Position numbers and translations under genes: made by a program. DNA of 64,000 nucleotides, taken from positions 352,989 to 416,988 of the forward strand of contig NZ_BMDO01000002.1 in NCBI RefSeq assembly GCF_014635825.1. The letters are read 5' to 3'. This document shows, piece by piece, positions 44,851 to 53,626 of the stretch; the stretch's first letter is position 1, and each line of letters starts with the position of its first letter. The stretch comes from Mucilaginibacter galii (lineage in GTDB: Bacteria > Bacteroidota > Bacteroidia > Sphingobacteriales > Sphingobacteriaceae). The notes beneath the pieces were generated by a model, which saw only the letters and a list, made by a program, of their open reading frames with translations, ran no database searches and was not told where the DNA came from.

Positions 44851-46530
44851 TTACCCCAGCTTCTTATACTTAATCCGCTTAGGAGCTACATCACCCAAAC
44901 GTTTTTTACGATTCTCTTCATAATCGCTATAGTTACCCTCGAAGAAATAAACCTGCGAGTCGCCTTCGAATGCCAGGATGTGCGTGCAAATACGGTCCAG
45001 GAACCAACGGTCGTGACTAATGATTACGGCGCAGCCACCAAAGTTTTCGAGGGCTTCTTCCAGTGAGCGCAGTGTGTTTACATCAATATCGTTGGTAGGC
45101 TCATCCAGCAACAATACGTTCGACCCTTTTTTGAGTGTAATGGCCAAATGCACCCGGTTACGCTCACCACCCGATAGTACTTCGATTTTCTTTTGCTGAT
45201 CGCCGCCGTTAAAGTTAAAGCGCGATACGTAAGCGCGTGAATTAATAGGTCGGTTGCCTAATAAAATGGTTTCCTGTCCGTCGGTAATGTTTTCCCAAAC
45301 CGATTTATCGGCTTTTAAATCGTCGTGCATCTGGTCAACATAACCAAGCTTAACGGTTTCTCCCACGCGGAAAGTACCGGCATCGGGCTGATCCTGACCG
45401 GTAATTAAGCGGAACAAGGTAGTTTTACCGGCACCGTTGGGGCCTATAATACCTACTATACCGGCCGGAGGTAACGAGAATGACAGGTTTTCGAACAATA
45501 CCTTATCGCCATAAGCCTTGGTTACATTGTTCACCTCTATCACCACATTACCTAAACGCGGGCCAGGCGGAATAAACAGCTCTAATTTATCTTCGCGGTC
45601 CTTGGTTTCTTCAGAGGCCAGCTTTTCGTAGTTGGCTAAACGGGCTTTACCTTTAGCGTGACGTGCTTTAGGGGCCATGCGTACCCATTCCAGTTCGCGT
45701 TCTAAGGTTTTCTGGCGTTTGCTCTCGGTTTTTTCTTCCTGGGCTAAGCGCTTGGCTTTTTGGTCTAACCACGAAGAGTAATTGCCTTTCCATGGTATAC
45801 CTTCGCCACGGTCAAGTTCCAGTATCCAGCCTGCCACATTATCCAGGAAGTAACGGTCGTGCGTTACGGCAATAACGGTACCTTTATATTGTTTCAGGAA
45901 TTGCTCCAGCCAGTCTATGCTTTCCGCATCCAGGTGGTTGGTAGGCTCATCCAGCAATAACACATCGGGTTCCTGCAACAGCAAGCGGCACATGGCCACG
46001 CGGCGGCGCTCACCACCCGATAGTACACCTATCTTGGTTTCTGGGTCGGGGCAGCGCAGGGCATCCATAGCGCGTTCCAACTTGGTGTCCAGTTCCCAGG
46101 CGTTTACCGCATCAATTTTATCCTGCAATTCGCCCTGGCGCGCCATGAGTTTATCCATGGCATCCATGTCCTCATAATATTCGGGCAGGCCAAACTTTTC
46201 GTTAATGTCTTCGTACTCCTTTAATATAGCAGTAATTTCGGCTACGCCTTCTTCTACCACTTCGCGTACTGTTTTTTCGGGATCAAGCTCAGGTTCCTGC
46301 GCCAGATAACCCACCGTATAACCCGGCGAAAACACCACCTCGCCCTGTATAGATTTATCTAATCCGGCAATGATCTTCAACAGTGATGATTTACCCGAAC
46401 CGTTTAAACCTATAACGCCAATTTTAGCGCCGTAAAAAAAGGAGAGGTATATGTTTTTAAGTACTTGTTTTTGCGGCGGGTAAATTTTACTTACCCCAGC
46501 CATGGAGAATATTATTTTTTCGTCGGCCAT
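44851..46530 (-). CDS. ettA: Energy-dependent translational throttle protein EttA (ABC-F)
   Basis: A 559-residue soluble protein with two ABC ATPase domains and no membrane domain. Walker A loops are GLNGSGKSS and GPNGAGKTT. Signatures are LSGGERRRVAM and LSGGERNRVHL, with Walker B LLLDEPTNHLD and LLLDEPTNDID. The linker between the domains contains AKRLAQEEKTESKRQ and the acidic LELFIPPGPRLGN block, as in EttA. It binds the ribosomal E site and restrains initiation complexes according to energy state. The length and order fit EttA better than the antibiotic-resistance ABC-F types. Confidence 0.95.
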   Translation of the reverse strand: MADEKIIFSMAGVSKIYPPQKQVLKNIYLSFFYGAKIGVIGLNGSGKSSLLKIIAGLDKSIQGEVVFSPGYTVGYLAQEPELDPEKTVREVVEEGVAEITAILKEYEDINEKFGLPEYYEDMDAMDKLMARQGELQDKIDAVNAWELDTKLERAMDALRCPDPETKIGVLSGGERRRVAMCRLLLQEPDVLLLDEPTNHLDAESIDWLEQFLKQYKGTVIAVTHDRYFLDNVAGWILELDRGEGIPWKGNYSSWLDQKAKRLAQEEKTESKRQKTLERELEWVRMAPKARHAKGKARLANYEKLASEETKDREDKLELFIPPGPRLGNVVIEVNNVTKAYGDKVLFENLSFSLPPAGIVGIIGPNGAGKTTLFRLITGQDQPDAGTFRVGETVKLGYVDQMHDDLKADKSVWENITDGQETILLGNRPINSRAYVSRFNFNGGDQQKKIEVLSGGERNRVHLAITLKKGSNVLLLDEPTNDIDVNTLRSLEEALENFGGCAVIISHDRWFLDRICTHILAFEGDSQVYFFEGNYSDYEENRKKRLGDVAPKRIKYKKLG

Positions 46531-47046
46531 TTAGTATTGTAATTGATTTTCAAATATCAGCCAAATAAAGCTGTATTGCAAAAAACAGGTAAGGGGTATT
46601 AAACTTTTAGTAAGCAGGCGGCATCAGGGCTTACACATTAATTATTTAACGGCAAAACGCATCGAAATATAATAACGTTACGTATACGTTGATAGAAACA
46701 CAGTTATAGTGCGCTTATGTCGTTATGGCATTACTTGTGACTTAATAGCATACTATTTTGAGCCGGATTGTGGTAGCAAAATATTATTTGTTAAACTTTC
46801 TCGAAAAATTTAAATCAAATACTAAATTGCAAATGTAATTAATTGTAAATTACACGTAATTATTCCGTAAACCCTTATTGCAGGGCCCGGCTAACACGGG
46901 TTTTTAACAGATTACATTCAACAAACAATTTAAACAGGCCAATGCGTAAATGTTGGCAATATTGTTGATAATTGATAACAGACTTCCGATTGCGTACGTA
47001 ATGGATTCATCCGGATGTTAATATAAACAAATTAGAAAGGTACTCG
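46531..47046. other. Intergenic region between ettA and clpC
   Basis: A 516-base divergent region, AT-rich. It must hold promoters for both genes. I found a CAAATGTA (minus TACATTTG) at 46830-46837 but no matching TTG at the expected distance, and no clpC promoter match. A GAAAGG ribosome-binding-like stretch lies 8 bases before the clpC ATG. I see no gene, RNA or operator with confidence. Confidence 0.5.
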
Positions 47047-49581
47047 ATGGAAGCTAAATTTTCGCCACGTGTTAAAGATGTGATCTCTTATAGCAGGGAA
47101 GAGGCACTGCGCCTTGGCCACGACTATATAGGGACAGAACATCTGTTATTAGGACTAATCCGCGACGGTGATGGGATAGCCATAAAATTGCTGAAAGGCT
47201 TAAATGTGGATACCGCCAAATTACGTCGTGCTGTTGAAGATGCTGTGAAGGGTACAACCGGAACCAATGTTCACATTGGCAGCATCCCTTTAACCAAACA
47301 AGCAGAGAAGGTGTTAAAAATCACTTATCTGGAAGCAAAGATATTTAAGAGCGATATTATAGGCACCGAGCATTTGCTGCTGTCTATTTTACGCGACGAA
47401 GATAATATTGCATCACAATTATTAATGCAGTTTAATGTGAACTACGAAATTTTTAAAGGTGAAGTAGAATCACACAAAAACGTAACCGATGAAATGCCGG
47501 GTTCATCAACCGGTGGCGATGATGACTTTAAAGAAGAAGAATCATTCAGCCAGCCTAAAAAGGTATCAGACATTAAATCTAAAACTCCGGTTTTAGACAA
47601 TTTCGGCCGCGATTTAACCAAAGCTGCCGAAGATGGTAAACTGGACCCGATAGTAGGCCGTGAAAAAGAAATTGAGCGGGTATCACAAATCCTGTCTCGC
47701 CGTAAAAAGAACAATCCTATCCTTATAGGTGAGCCGGGTGTTGGTAAATCGGCCATTGCAGAGGGGTTAGCCCTGCGCATTGTACAACGTAAAGTATCGC
47801 GCGTGTTGTTTAACAAACGCGTAGTTACTTTAGATTTAGCCTCATTGGTTGCAGGAACTAAGTATCGCGGCCAGTTTGAGGAGCGTATGAAAGCGGTAAT
47901 GAACGAACTGGAAAAATCTCCGGATGTGATCCTGTTCATTGATGAGATCCATACCATTGTAGGCGCCGGTGGTGCTTCTGGTTCTTTGGATGCTTCGAAC
48001 ATGTTCAAACCAGCCTTAGCCCGCGGAGAAATTCAGTGCATTGGAGCTACTACCTTAGATGAGTATCGCCAATACATTGAAAAGGATGGTGCTTTAGACC
48101 GTCGTTTCCAGAAGGTAATGGTAGAGCCGGCTTCGCCTGATGAAACTATCGAAATTTTAACCCGAATAAAAGATAAGTATGAAGAACACCACGGTGTAAC
48201 TTATACGCCTGAAGCAATTAATGCTTGTGTGGCTTTAACTTCGCGTTATATTACCGACAGGTTCTTGCCAGATAAAGCTATCGACGCTTTAGACGAATCG
48301 GGTTCTCGTGTTCACTTGACCAATATTCATGTGCCAGAAAACATACTGGATATTGAACAAAAGATCGAACAAATCAAGGTTGAGAAAAACCGCGTAGTCC
48401 GCAGTCAGAAATACGAAGAAGCAGCAAAGCTTCGCGATACTGAAAAACATTTGCTGGAAGAACTTGAACAAGCCAAAGCTGCCTGGGAAGCCGAAACAAA
48501 ATCTAAGCGTTACACCGTAACCGAAGATAATGTGGCCGAAGTGGTATCAATGATGACCGGTATTCCGTTGCAAAAGGTTGGCCAGGGCGACAGTCAGAAA
48601 CTGTTGAACATGGGCACCAGCATTCAGGGTAAAATTATTGGCCAGGATGATGCCATTAAGAAATTAACCCGCGCTATACAACGTACCCGTGCCGGATTGA
48701 AAGATCCGAAAAAGCCAATTGGTTCGTTCATTTTCTTAGGACCAACCGGTGTTGGTAAAACGGAGTTAGCTAAAGAACTTGCCCGCTTTATGTTTGATAC
48801 TGAGGATGCTTTGATCCAGATTGACATGAGCGAGTACATGGAAAAATTTGCCGTGTCGCGCTTAGTGGGAGCTCCTCCGGGCTACGTTGGTTACGAAGAA
48901 GGTGGACAATTAACCGAGAAAGTACGCCGTAAGCCATATTCTGTAGTATTATTAGATGAGATTGAAAAAGCTCACCCTGATGTATTCAACATCCTGCTGC
49001 AGGTATTGGATGAAGGTCAGTTAACCGACTCTTTAGGCCGTAAAGTTGATTTCAGGAATACCATCATCATTATGACCTCTAATATTGGTGCACGCCAGTT
49101 GAAAGATTTTGGACAAGGTGTTGGTTTCAACACTGCTGCCAAGGTTAATCAAAGTGATGCCCACTCAAGAGGTGTGATTGAGAACGCGTTGAAACGTGCT
49201 TTTGCACCTGAGTTCCTGAACCGTATTGATGATGTAATTATCTTTAACTCTTTAACCAAGGAGAATATTTACAAGATCATTGATATTGAGTTAGCTTCAT
49301 TATTTAGCCGCATTAACGGTTTAGGTTACAAAATTGAACTGACCGATAACGCTAAAGAAGTAATTGCCGACCGCGGTTACGACGAAAACTTTGGTGCCCG
49401 TCCGTTGAAACGTGCCATCCAGAAATACTTGGAAGATCCGATTGCAGAAGAAATTCTGAAGGGTGAAATGGCCGAAGGTGATATTATGGAAGTTGACTTT
49501 GACAAAGAAGCCAACGAAATAAAGATCACTGCTAAAAACAGCGGTGAAAGCAAAACACCCGAAGCAGAACAACAAGGTTAA
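47047..49581 (+). CDS. clpC: ClpC-type AAA+ ATPase/unfoldase
   Basis: An 844-residue Clp/Hsp100 with two AAA+ domains. The N-terminal domain has two Clp-N repeats (RLGHDYIGTEHLLLGLIRDG and KSDIIGTEHLLLSILRDE). Walker A loops lie at about 229 (GEPGVGKSA) and about 565 (GPTGVGKTE). A UVR-like middle segment (VRSQKYEEAAKLRDTEKHLLEELEQ) lies before domain 2, which marks it as ClpC rather than ClpB. It unfolds proteins for ClpP. A terminator follows 22 bases after the stop. Confidence 0.96.
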   Translation: MEAKFSPRVKDVISYSREEALRLGHDYIGTEHLLLGLIRDGDGIAIKLLKGLNVDTAKLRRAVEDAVKGTTGTNVHIGSIPLTKQAEKVLKITYLEAKIFKSDIIGTEHLLLSILRDEDNIASQLLMQFNVNYEIFKGEVESHKNVTDEMPGSSTGGDDDFKEEESFSQPKKVSDIKSKTPVLDNFGRDLTKAAEDGKLDPIVGREKEIERVSQILSRRKKNNPILIGEPGVGKSAIAEGLALRIVQRKVSRVLFNKRVVTLDLASLVAGTKYRGQFEERMKAVMNELEKSPDVILFIDEIHTIVGAGGASGSLDASNMFKPALARGEIQCIGATTLDEYRQYIEKDGALDRRFQKVMVEPASPDETIEILTRIKDKYEEHHGVTYTPEAINACVALTSRYITDRFLPDKAIDALDESGSRVHLTNIHVPENILDIEQKIEQIKVEKNRVVRSQKYEEAAKLRDTEKHLLEELEQAKAAWEAETKSKRYTVTEDNVAEVVSMMTGIPLQKVGQGDSQKLLNMGTSIQGKIIGQDDAIKKLTRAIQRTRAGLKDPKKPIGSFIFLGPTGVGKTELAKELARFMFDTEDALIQIDMSEYMEKFAVSRLVGAPPGYVGYEEGGQLTEKVRRKPYSVVLLDEIEKAHPDVFNILLQVLDEGQLTDSLGRKVDFRNTIIIMTSNIGARQLKDFGQGVGFNTAAKVNQSDAHSRGVIENALKRAFAPEFLNRIDDVIIFNSLTKENIYKIIDIELASLFSRINGLGYKIELTDNAKEVIADRGYDENFGARPLKRAIQKYLEDPIAEEILKGEMAEGDIMEVDFDKEANEIKITAKNSGESKTPEAEQQG

Positions 49582-49602
49582 GCTTTAAATAAACTTTATA
49601 AT

Positions 49603-49637
49603 AAAACGGCCGCTGAAAAGTGGCCGTTTTTGTTTTA
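49603..49637 (+). terminator. Terminator of clpC
   Basis: AAAACGGCC and GGCCGTTTT pair around GCTGAAAAGT, with T-rich DNA after. Confidence 0.85.
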
Positions 49638-49669
49638 ATGAGTTTTTTGTTCGCAACGTAAGAAACAAT

Positions 49670-49755
49670 ATGTCTTTGCGAGCGAGAGCGAAGCAATCTC
49701 TGCGTAGGCTACAAACCTATCGTTCAGGGATTGCTTCGTTCCTCGCAATGACGGG
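49670..49755. repeat. Imperfect inverted intergenic repeat (GTCATTGCGAGG type)
   Basis: GTCTTTGCGAG with CGAAGCAATC at the left and GATTGCTTCG with CTCGCAATGACG at the right form an inverted pair about 80 bases long. The same architecture recurs at 57068-57156. Confidence 0.6.
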
Positions 49756-49781
49756 TTGGAATTTTGCAACCCATGTCAGTA

Positions 49782-50987
49782 TTACTTCCTATCCTTCTCC
49801 GCCGGATCATAATCAACAGGTAAGAGGTTAGCCACGCGCGAAGTACCCCAATTGCCCTCTACAATAACTGCCGTGGGGTTCAGTATCACACCGTTATTAT
49901 CGAAAAATGCATATTGTTCTGTAATATCCATTAAGCTGGTCAAATTATCCGGAGCGTTCATTAAGGTGTTATTATAACCGGGGTCGCTCTTCTTTTTAGT
50001 GTAAAGCACATACAAAATATCTTGGTAAGCAAGGGCAAACACCCCTTTCATGTTGGTACGTTTCACTAGTGAATCCATCCGTAACGGCTTCGTCACCAGG
50101 TATTCGGTAAACTTATGCAGCCGGTTCTTGGCGTTCCAGTAGGTTAACGAGTCGCTTATAATGATGATGTTACCTTTATTGCTTACTGGCCTGAACTTTC
50201 TAATTTTAGCCTGGATGATGCTATCGGGCGGCCGTTCGGGGTTGGGCTTACGAATAAGTTGCAGGGTTTTAAATCCTTCCTGCGTATTTAAATTGCTGAT
50301 GATCGATCTTAAATAATGTTCCATAGAACCCCGGTAGGCATTGAGGCGGTTTTTGTACCATCTCTTCATTTGCGACGGTTTGCCTTTCATGGGCTGGAAC
50401 AAAACGTTGCCCATATAAAAGAACTTGCCGGTATTATAATCGCGGGTAAAATCGAGCAGTTTGTATTTAAGCGTGTAACCCAAAGCCCTGTTTTCAATGT
50501 CAAGGTAGTCGCTCGATGAGGCGGTTAATGTTTGATTGGCTTTATCGTAATCCAGGTCAAGCACTTCGGGGTTCAGTATTTTACATTGATCGGCAAACTC
50601 GGTAAGGCCAAAAAACTCGCGCTTAAACATGTTATAGTTGCGCTCGCGTTCCGGGTCGGGCTTTACCACAACCGCATTCAGCGAAATGGTTTTTGGCGTA
50701 AGCTCTATATAAGGTATGTTTAATAGTCCATTAACTAATACGGTACGCTGATAAGTTTCATAACCAACTACAGATACGATCATGTCATATTGTCCGGGTT
50801 TTACATTGTTCAGGGTATAGCTGCCATCTTCACCGGTAGAGCCACCTACCGTGGTATTACTCAAAAATACACTCGCTTTTACTACCGGCTTCTTATTGTA
50901 AATGTCAATCACCTTCCCGGTAATTACATGCTGGGCAAAACCCGATACGGCATATAATAAAAGACAAATAATGAAGGATAGGCGCAT
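49782..50987 (-). CDS. Exported carboxypeptidase-regulatory-like domain protein
   Basis: A 401-residue protein with a signal peptide (MRLSFIICLLLYAVSGFAQ). A CarboxypepD_reg-like beta-sandwich follows (about 20-100, HVITGKVIDIYNKKPV and GSYTLNNVKPGQYDMIVSVVGYETYQ). The remaining 300 residues are of unknown fold and include DYNTGKFFYMGNVLFQP and KNRLNAYRGSMEHYLRSI. Such proteins are widespread in Bacteroidota, and TonB-box-less members are thought to act in the envelope. A 20-base palindrome lies 9 bases upstream of the start. Confidence 0.8.
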   Translation of the reverse strand: MRLSFIICLLLYAVSGFAQHVITGKVIDIYNKKPVVKASVFLSNTTVGGSTGEDGSYTLNNVKPGQYDMIVSVVGYETYQRTVLVNGLLNIPYIELTPKTISLNAVVVKPDPERERNYNMFKREFFGLTEFADQCKILNPEVLDLDYDKANQTLTASSSDYLDIENRALGYTLKYKLLDFTRDYNTGKFFYMGNVLFQPMKGKPSQMKRWYKNRLNAYRGSMEHYLRSIISNLNTQEGFKTLQLIRKPNPERPPDSIIQAKIRKFRPVSNKGNIIIISDSLTYWNAKNRLHKFTEYLVTKPLRMDSLVKRTNMKGVFALAYQDILYVLYTKKKSDPGYNNTLMNAPDNLTSLMDITEQYAFFDNNGVILNPTAVIVEGNWGTSRVANLLPVDYDPAEKDRK

Positions 50988-50995
50988 AAATCAAA

Positions 50996-51015
50996 TTAAC
51001 TAAATATTTAGTTAA
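50996..51015. promoter_or_regulatory. Perfect 20-base palindrome, candidate operator
   Basis: TTAACTAAAT followed by ATTTAGTTAA is fully self-complementary with no loop. It lies 9 bases upstream of the ATG at 50987, where a repressor would block start. MarR/TetR/BlaI-type regulators bind such sites; which one is unknown. Confidence 0.45.
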
Positions 51016-51023
51016 TAGTCAAC

Positions 51024-51056
51024 AAAAAAAGCCACGAATATTTTTCGTGGCTTTTG
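51024..51056 (-). terminator. Terminator of fabI
   Basis: AAAAGCCACGAA and TTCGTGGCTTTT pair around a short AT loop. On the minus strand the stem is followed by a T run. Confidence 0.8.
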
Positions 51057-51072
51057 ATATAATTTACAGAGG

Positions 51073-51885
51073 TTATTTACCCATTTGATCAATAATAGCC
51101 TGCGTAACACCGGTAAAGGAGAAACCGCCATCATGAAATAGATTTTGCATAGTCACCATGCGGGTAAGATCGGAGAATAAAGTCACACAGTAATCGGCAC
51201 ACTGATCGGCGTTGGCGTTACCCAGCGGACTCATTTTCTCGGCAAAGTCAACAAAGCCATCAAAACCCTTTACGCCCGAACCTGCGGTAGTGCGGGTGGG
51301 AGATTGTGAGATGGTATTGATACGAACGTTCTTCTTAACACCATATTGGTAGCCAAAGTTGCGGGCAATGCTTTCTAACATTGCTTTATTATCGGCCATG
51401 TCATTATAATCAGGAAATACGCGCTGGGCAGCAATGTAGGTTAAGGCAATCACAGATCCCCATTCGCTGATGGCATCCTGTTTCATGGCTACCTGCAAAA
51501 TGCGGTGTAAGCTTAACGCCGATATATCCATACCCTTGTGGGTAAAATCGTAATTGTTTTCGGTGTAATGAACACCTTTACGCACGTTAATACTCATGCC
51601 TATAGAGTGCAGTACAAAATCAATTTTACCGCCAAAATGTTCTTGCGCCTGGGTAAACAGGTTTTCAATATCGGCAGTAACGGTTACATCGGCAGGTATA
51701 ACCGGGGCATTCACTTCTTCGGCCAGTTGGTTAATGGTACCCATACGCAGGGCAATAGGGGCATTGGTTAATACCAGTTCGGCACCTTCGGCTTTGCAGC
51801 GTTGGGCGGTTTTCCAGGCGATTGATTTTTCGTCAAGGGCGCCAAAAATGATACCCTTCTTGCCTCGTAATAAATTATAAGCCAT
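51073..51885 (-). CDS. fabI: Enoyl-ACP reductase
   Basis: A 270-residue SDR enzyme catalysing the last reduction of each fatty-acid elongation cycle, the target of triclosan. The N-terminus has the FabI GALDEKSIAW nucleotide-binding loop. HSIGMSINVRKG follows, then the active-site Tyr-(x6)-Lys in YNDMADNK at about 158-165. RINTISQSPTRTTAGSGVKGF is the usual substrate-loop region. The length and motifs are normal. A candidate promoter lies at 51912-51940. Confidence 0.96.
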   Translation of the reverse strand: MAYNLLRGKKGIIFGALDEKSIAWKTAQRCKAEGAELVLTNAPIALRMGTINQLAEEVNAPVIPADVTVTADIENLFTQAQEHFGGKIDFVLHSIGMSINVRKGVHYTENNYDFTHKGMDISALSLHRILQVAMKQDAISEWGSVIALTYIAAQRVFPDYNDMADNKAMLESIARNFGYQYGVKKNVRINTISQSPTRTTAGSGVKGFDGFVDFAEKMSPLGNANADQCADYCVTLFSDLTRMVTMQNLFHDGGFSFTGVTQAIIDQMGK

Positions 51886-52112
51886 GTTATTTCTTGTTGT
51901 TTATCGGGTTATAAAGGTAGAAATTATTTTTAACGTGCAACGCGTTTTAAAAGACAACTACCGTTTAGGCGATTTTGTATTGTATGGAGTTTAAATCCTC
52001 TTATTAAATGTTATTAGAGTTTGATAAATATATTTAATTAAAAAGAAATATATGTATAATATATACGTTAATAACTTTAAGCACGCATATTATATAACCT
52101 AAAATTTGCTTT
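51886..52112. other. AT-rich intergenic DNA before the transpeptidase-like gene
   Basis: Outside the fabI promoter this stretch holds no gene. It is AT-richer than its surroundings. A TAAAATTTG near 52099 is close to but not the same as a minus-7 box. Confidence 0.4.
51912..51940 (-). promoter_or_regulatory. Candidate promoter of fabI
   Basis: On the minus strand, TTG (51938-51940) is followed after 18 bases by TACCTTTA (51912-51919), one mismatch from TANNTTTG. It ends 26 bases before the ATG. Confidence 0.4.
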
Positions 52113-52222
52113 ATGGAATATGAGATGACACCCAAAAAACCTCAAACATAAGTTTTGGAAATAATCCGTTTAATAATATCGGCAATGGATTAACTTTTAG
52201 TCCCGGGGCGGCTGCCAGAATT
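52113..52222 (+). other. Out-of-frame N-terminal part of the transpeptidase-like gene
   Basis: An ATG at 52113 opens MEYEMTPKK and then reaches a TAA at 52149. The frame of the 52223 gene is open back to a TGA at 52121 and reads TSNISFGNNPFNNIGNG and TFSPGAAARIL, which look coding. The two frames meet at a run of six A (52134-52139). One extra A would join them without a stop. This suggests a one-base loss in the A tract (real, phase-variable, or a sequencing error). Confidence 0.5.
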
Positions 52223-52879
52223 TTGTCGTTTGTTAAAGAGAATTTCAATTTACGGCCTTTAAGCGGTAAGGGAGCAGGTAATGTAGATTATTATCTTTAC
52301 AAAGATGTTCATAGCATCAATGATAAAAAGGTATTAACGGTTTATCCTATTTCGAATACAATCTACTTCGGTGTAGCTGTTTCTCACGGGGGTGATATCT
52401 ATTTGACTTTTGATGGCTCTACATTATATGTTCAACAATATACCTTAAGCGGTTATGTGGTTGATAAATTAAGTATTCCTGCATTATCTGGAGTGAAAAG
52501 TTCTAATGGTACCTATGCTTTAGATCCTTTACCAAATGGAAAATACAAAGTTAACCATGGCAGAGAACGCAAGAAAAGCGAAAAGCATGGTGGCTTTTTT
52601 AGTGAGGGTATTGGGTTTACCTTTGATGTGATACCACTGTTCACCACTTTAAATGGGAAGAAGATGGAAAGAACAGATCTGCGTATACATCCCGATGGCA
52701 ATGTGCCCGGAAGCGCTGGCTGTATTGCGCTTACTGCAAGTAATGCTGTACTCACTTCGTTTTACAAAGAACTAAGTGACTATATTGCCAAAAAAGGTTC
52801 TGTTGCGCTTAGTGTGAACGATCCTAAAAACCCCAATGTTATGAGTAATACACATATAGGAAAGAAAAACAATGAATAG
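52223..52879 (+). CDS. L,D-transpeptidase-like (Tlde1/DUF2778-type) protein
   Basis: A 218-residue frame without a signal peptide. The core resembles the L,D-transpeptidase fold of the DUF2778/Tlde1 group. DGSTLYVQQYTLSGYVVDKLSIPALSG is the entry strand set, and LPNGKYKV fits the PxGxY turn. The active site is RIHPDGNVPGSAGCIAL at about 153-169, with His and Cys spaced as expected (His-x11-Cys). Such enzymes cross-link or cut peptidoglycan, and some are secreted type VI effectors. The true start is doubtful: the listed TTG is the first in-frame start after an apparent frameshift upstream. Its last 8 bases overlap the next gene, which is exported. Confidence 0.72.
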   Translation: MSFVKENFNLRPLSGKGAGNVDYYLYKDVHSINDKKVLTVYPISNTIYFGVAVSHGGDIYLTFDGSTLYVQQYTLSGYVVDKLSIPALSGVKSSNGTYALDPLPNGKYKVNHGRERKKSEKHGGFFSEGIGFTFDVIPLFTTLNGKKMERTDLRIHPDGNVPGSAGCIALTASNAVLTSFYKELSDYIAKKGSVALSVNDPKNPNVMSNTHIGKKNNE

Positions 52880-53474
52880 AATAATTAAAGTAGCCACAGC
52901 ATTCTTGTTTTTCTATCTGATTTATGGCGCATTAGCTTATGCACAAAAAAGCCTGCCTGCCAATTCATTTAATTACGATAAGTCAGTATCGGGCATTAGT
53001 TTGCAAAATAGAAAGAGTACTTCTCTTGTATTAGGTAATAGTGTATGGGAAAAACGTTTTGAAAAGGATGACGATTTTGGCTTTATACGTGTAGAATGCC
53101 TTAATGTTAACGCTAAACAGTTGCTACGTATCGGCTTTTTCGAAGGGGGGACAAAAAATGAAGTTCAGGTTTTCCAGGTATCCTATAAACCAAAAACGTA
53201 TGATTTAAGTAGTAAAACAGTTAAAACCAAAATACCGGAATTTATAACGGGCCTGAAAATAAAGCTCGGCATGTCTGAACAACAGGTAATGAAAACTGTG
53301 GGTGATAATTGTAAAGTATCTGGTAGTAAAGGATTGAAGGTACTTAATTGGCACACTACCGATGCTAAAAGCTCTGTATTAAAAAACTACCAGGCTATTG
53401 GCTACTTCATAGAAGGCAAATTTAACAGTAAAGACCAACTGGTTGAATACTCTTTCGGATTCGATTATCCGTAA
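52872..53474 (+). CDS. Exported partner of the transpeptidase-like protein
   Basis: A 200-residue protein with a signal peptide (ending LAYAQK) that overlaps the previous gene by 8 bases, so the two are made together. The mature part is beta-rich (SLVLGNSVWEKRF, FGFIRVEC) and its second half has the LKIKLGMSEQQVMKTVGD pattern of SmpA/BamE-like or immunity-type folds. I know no family by sequence. A periplasmic protein paired with a signal-less peptidoglycan-active enzyme fits an immunity protein or an inhibitor, but a simple functional partner is also possible. Confidence 0.7.
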   Translation: MNRIIKVATAFLFFYLIYGALAYAQKSLPANSFNYDKSVSGISLQNRKSTSLVLGNSVWEKRFEKDDDFGFIRVECLNVNAKQLLRIGFFEGGTKNEVQVFQVSYKPKTYDLSSKTVKTKIPEFITGLKIKLGMSEQQVMKTVGDNCKVSGSKGLKVLNWHTTDAKSSVLKNYQAIGYFIEGKFNSKDQLVEYSFGFDYP

Positions 53475-53626
53475 ATTGATATTCCATGATGGTAGATGTT
53501 TAAATTCAACAATTTGAACATTTGTATAGGTAATATTAGCCATATAGCGCCAAGGAGTATTTTTCTATTGCATAGATTTACAACAAGGATTTCTTTCTAA
53601 GAACCATTGTAACACTATACTTATCT

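Noticed and set aside
52134..52140. Programmed minus-one frameshift at the A tract
   Set aside because: The heptamer A AAA AAC is present but is not in the reading frame set by the ATG at 52113, so classical slippage does not fit; one-base loss is simpler.
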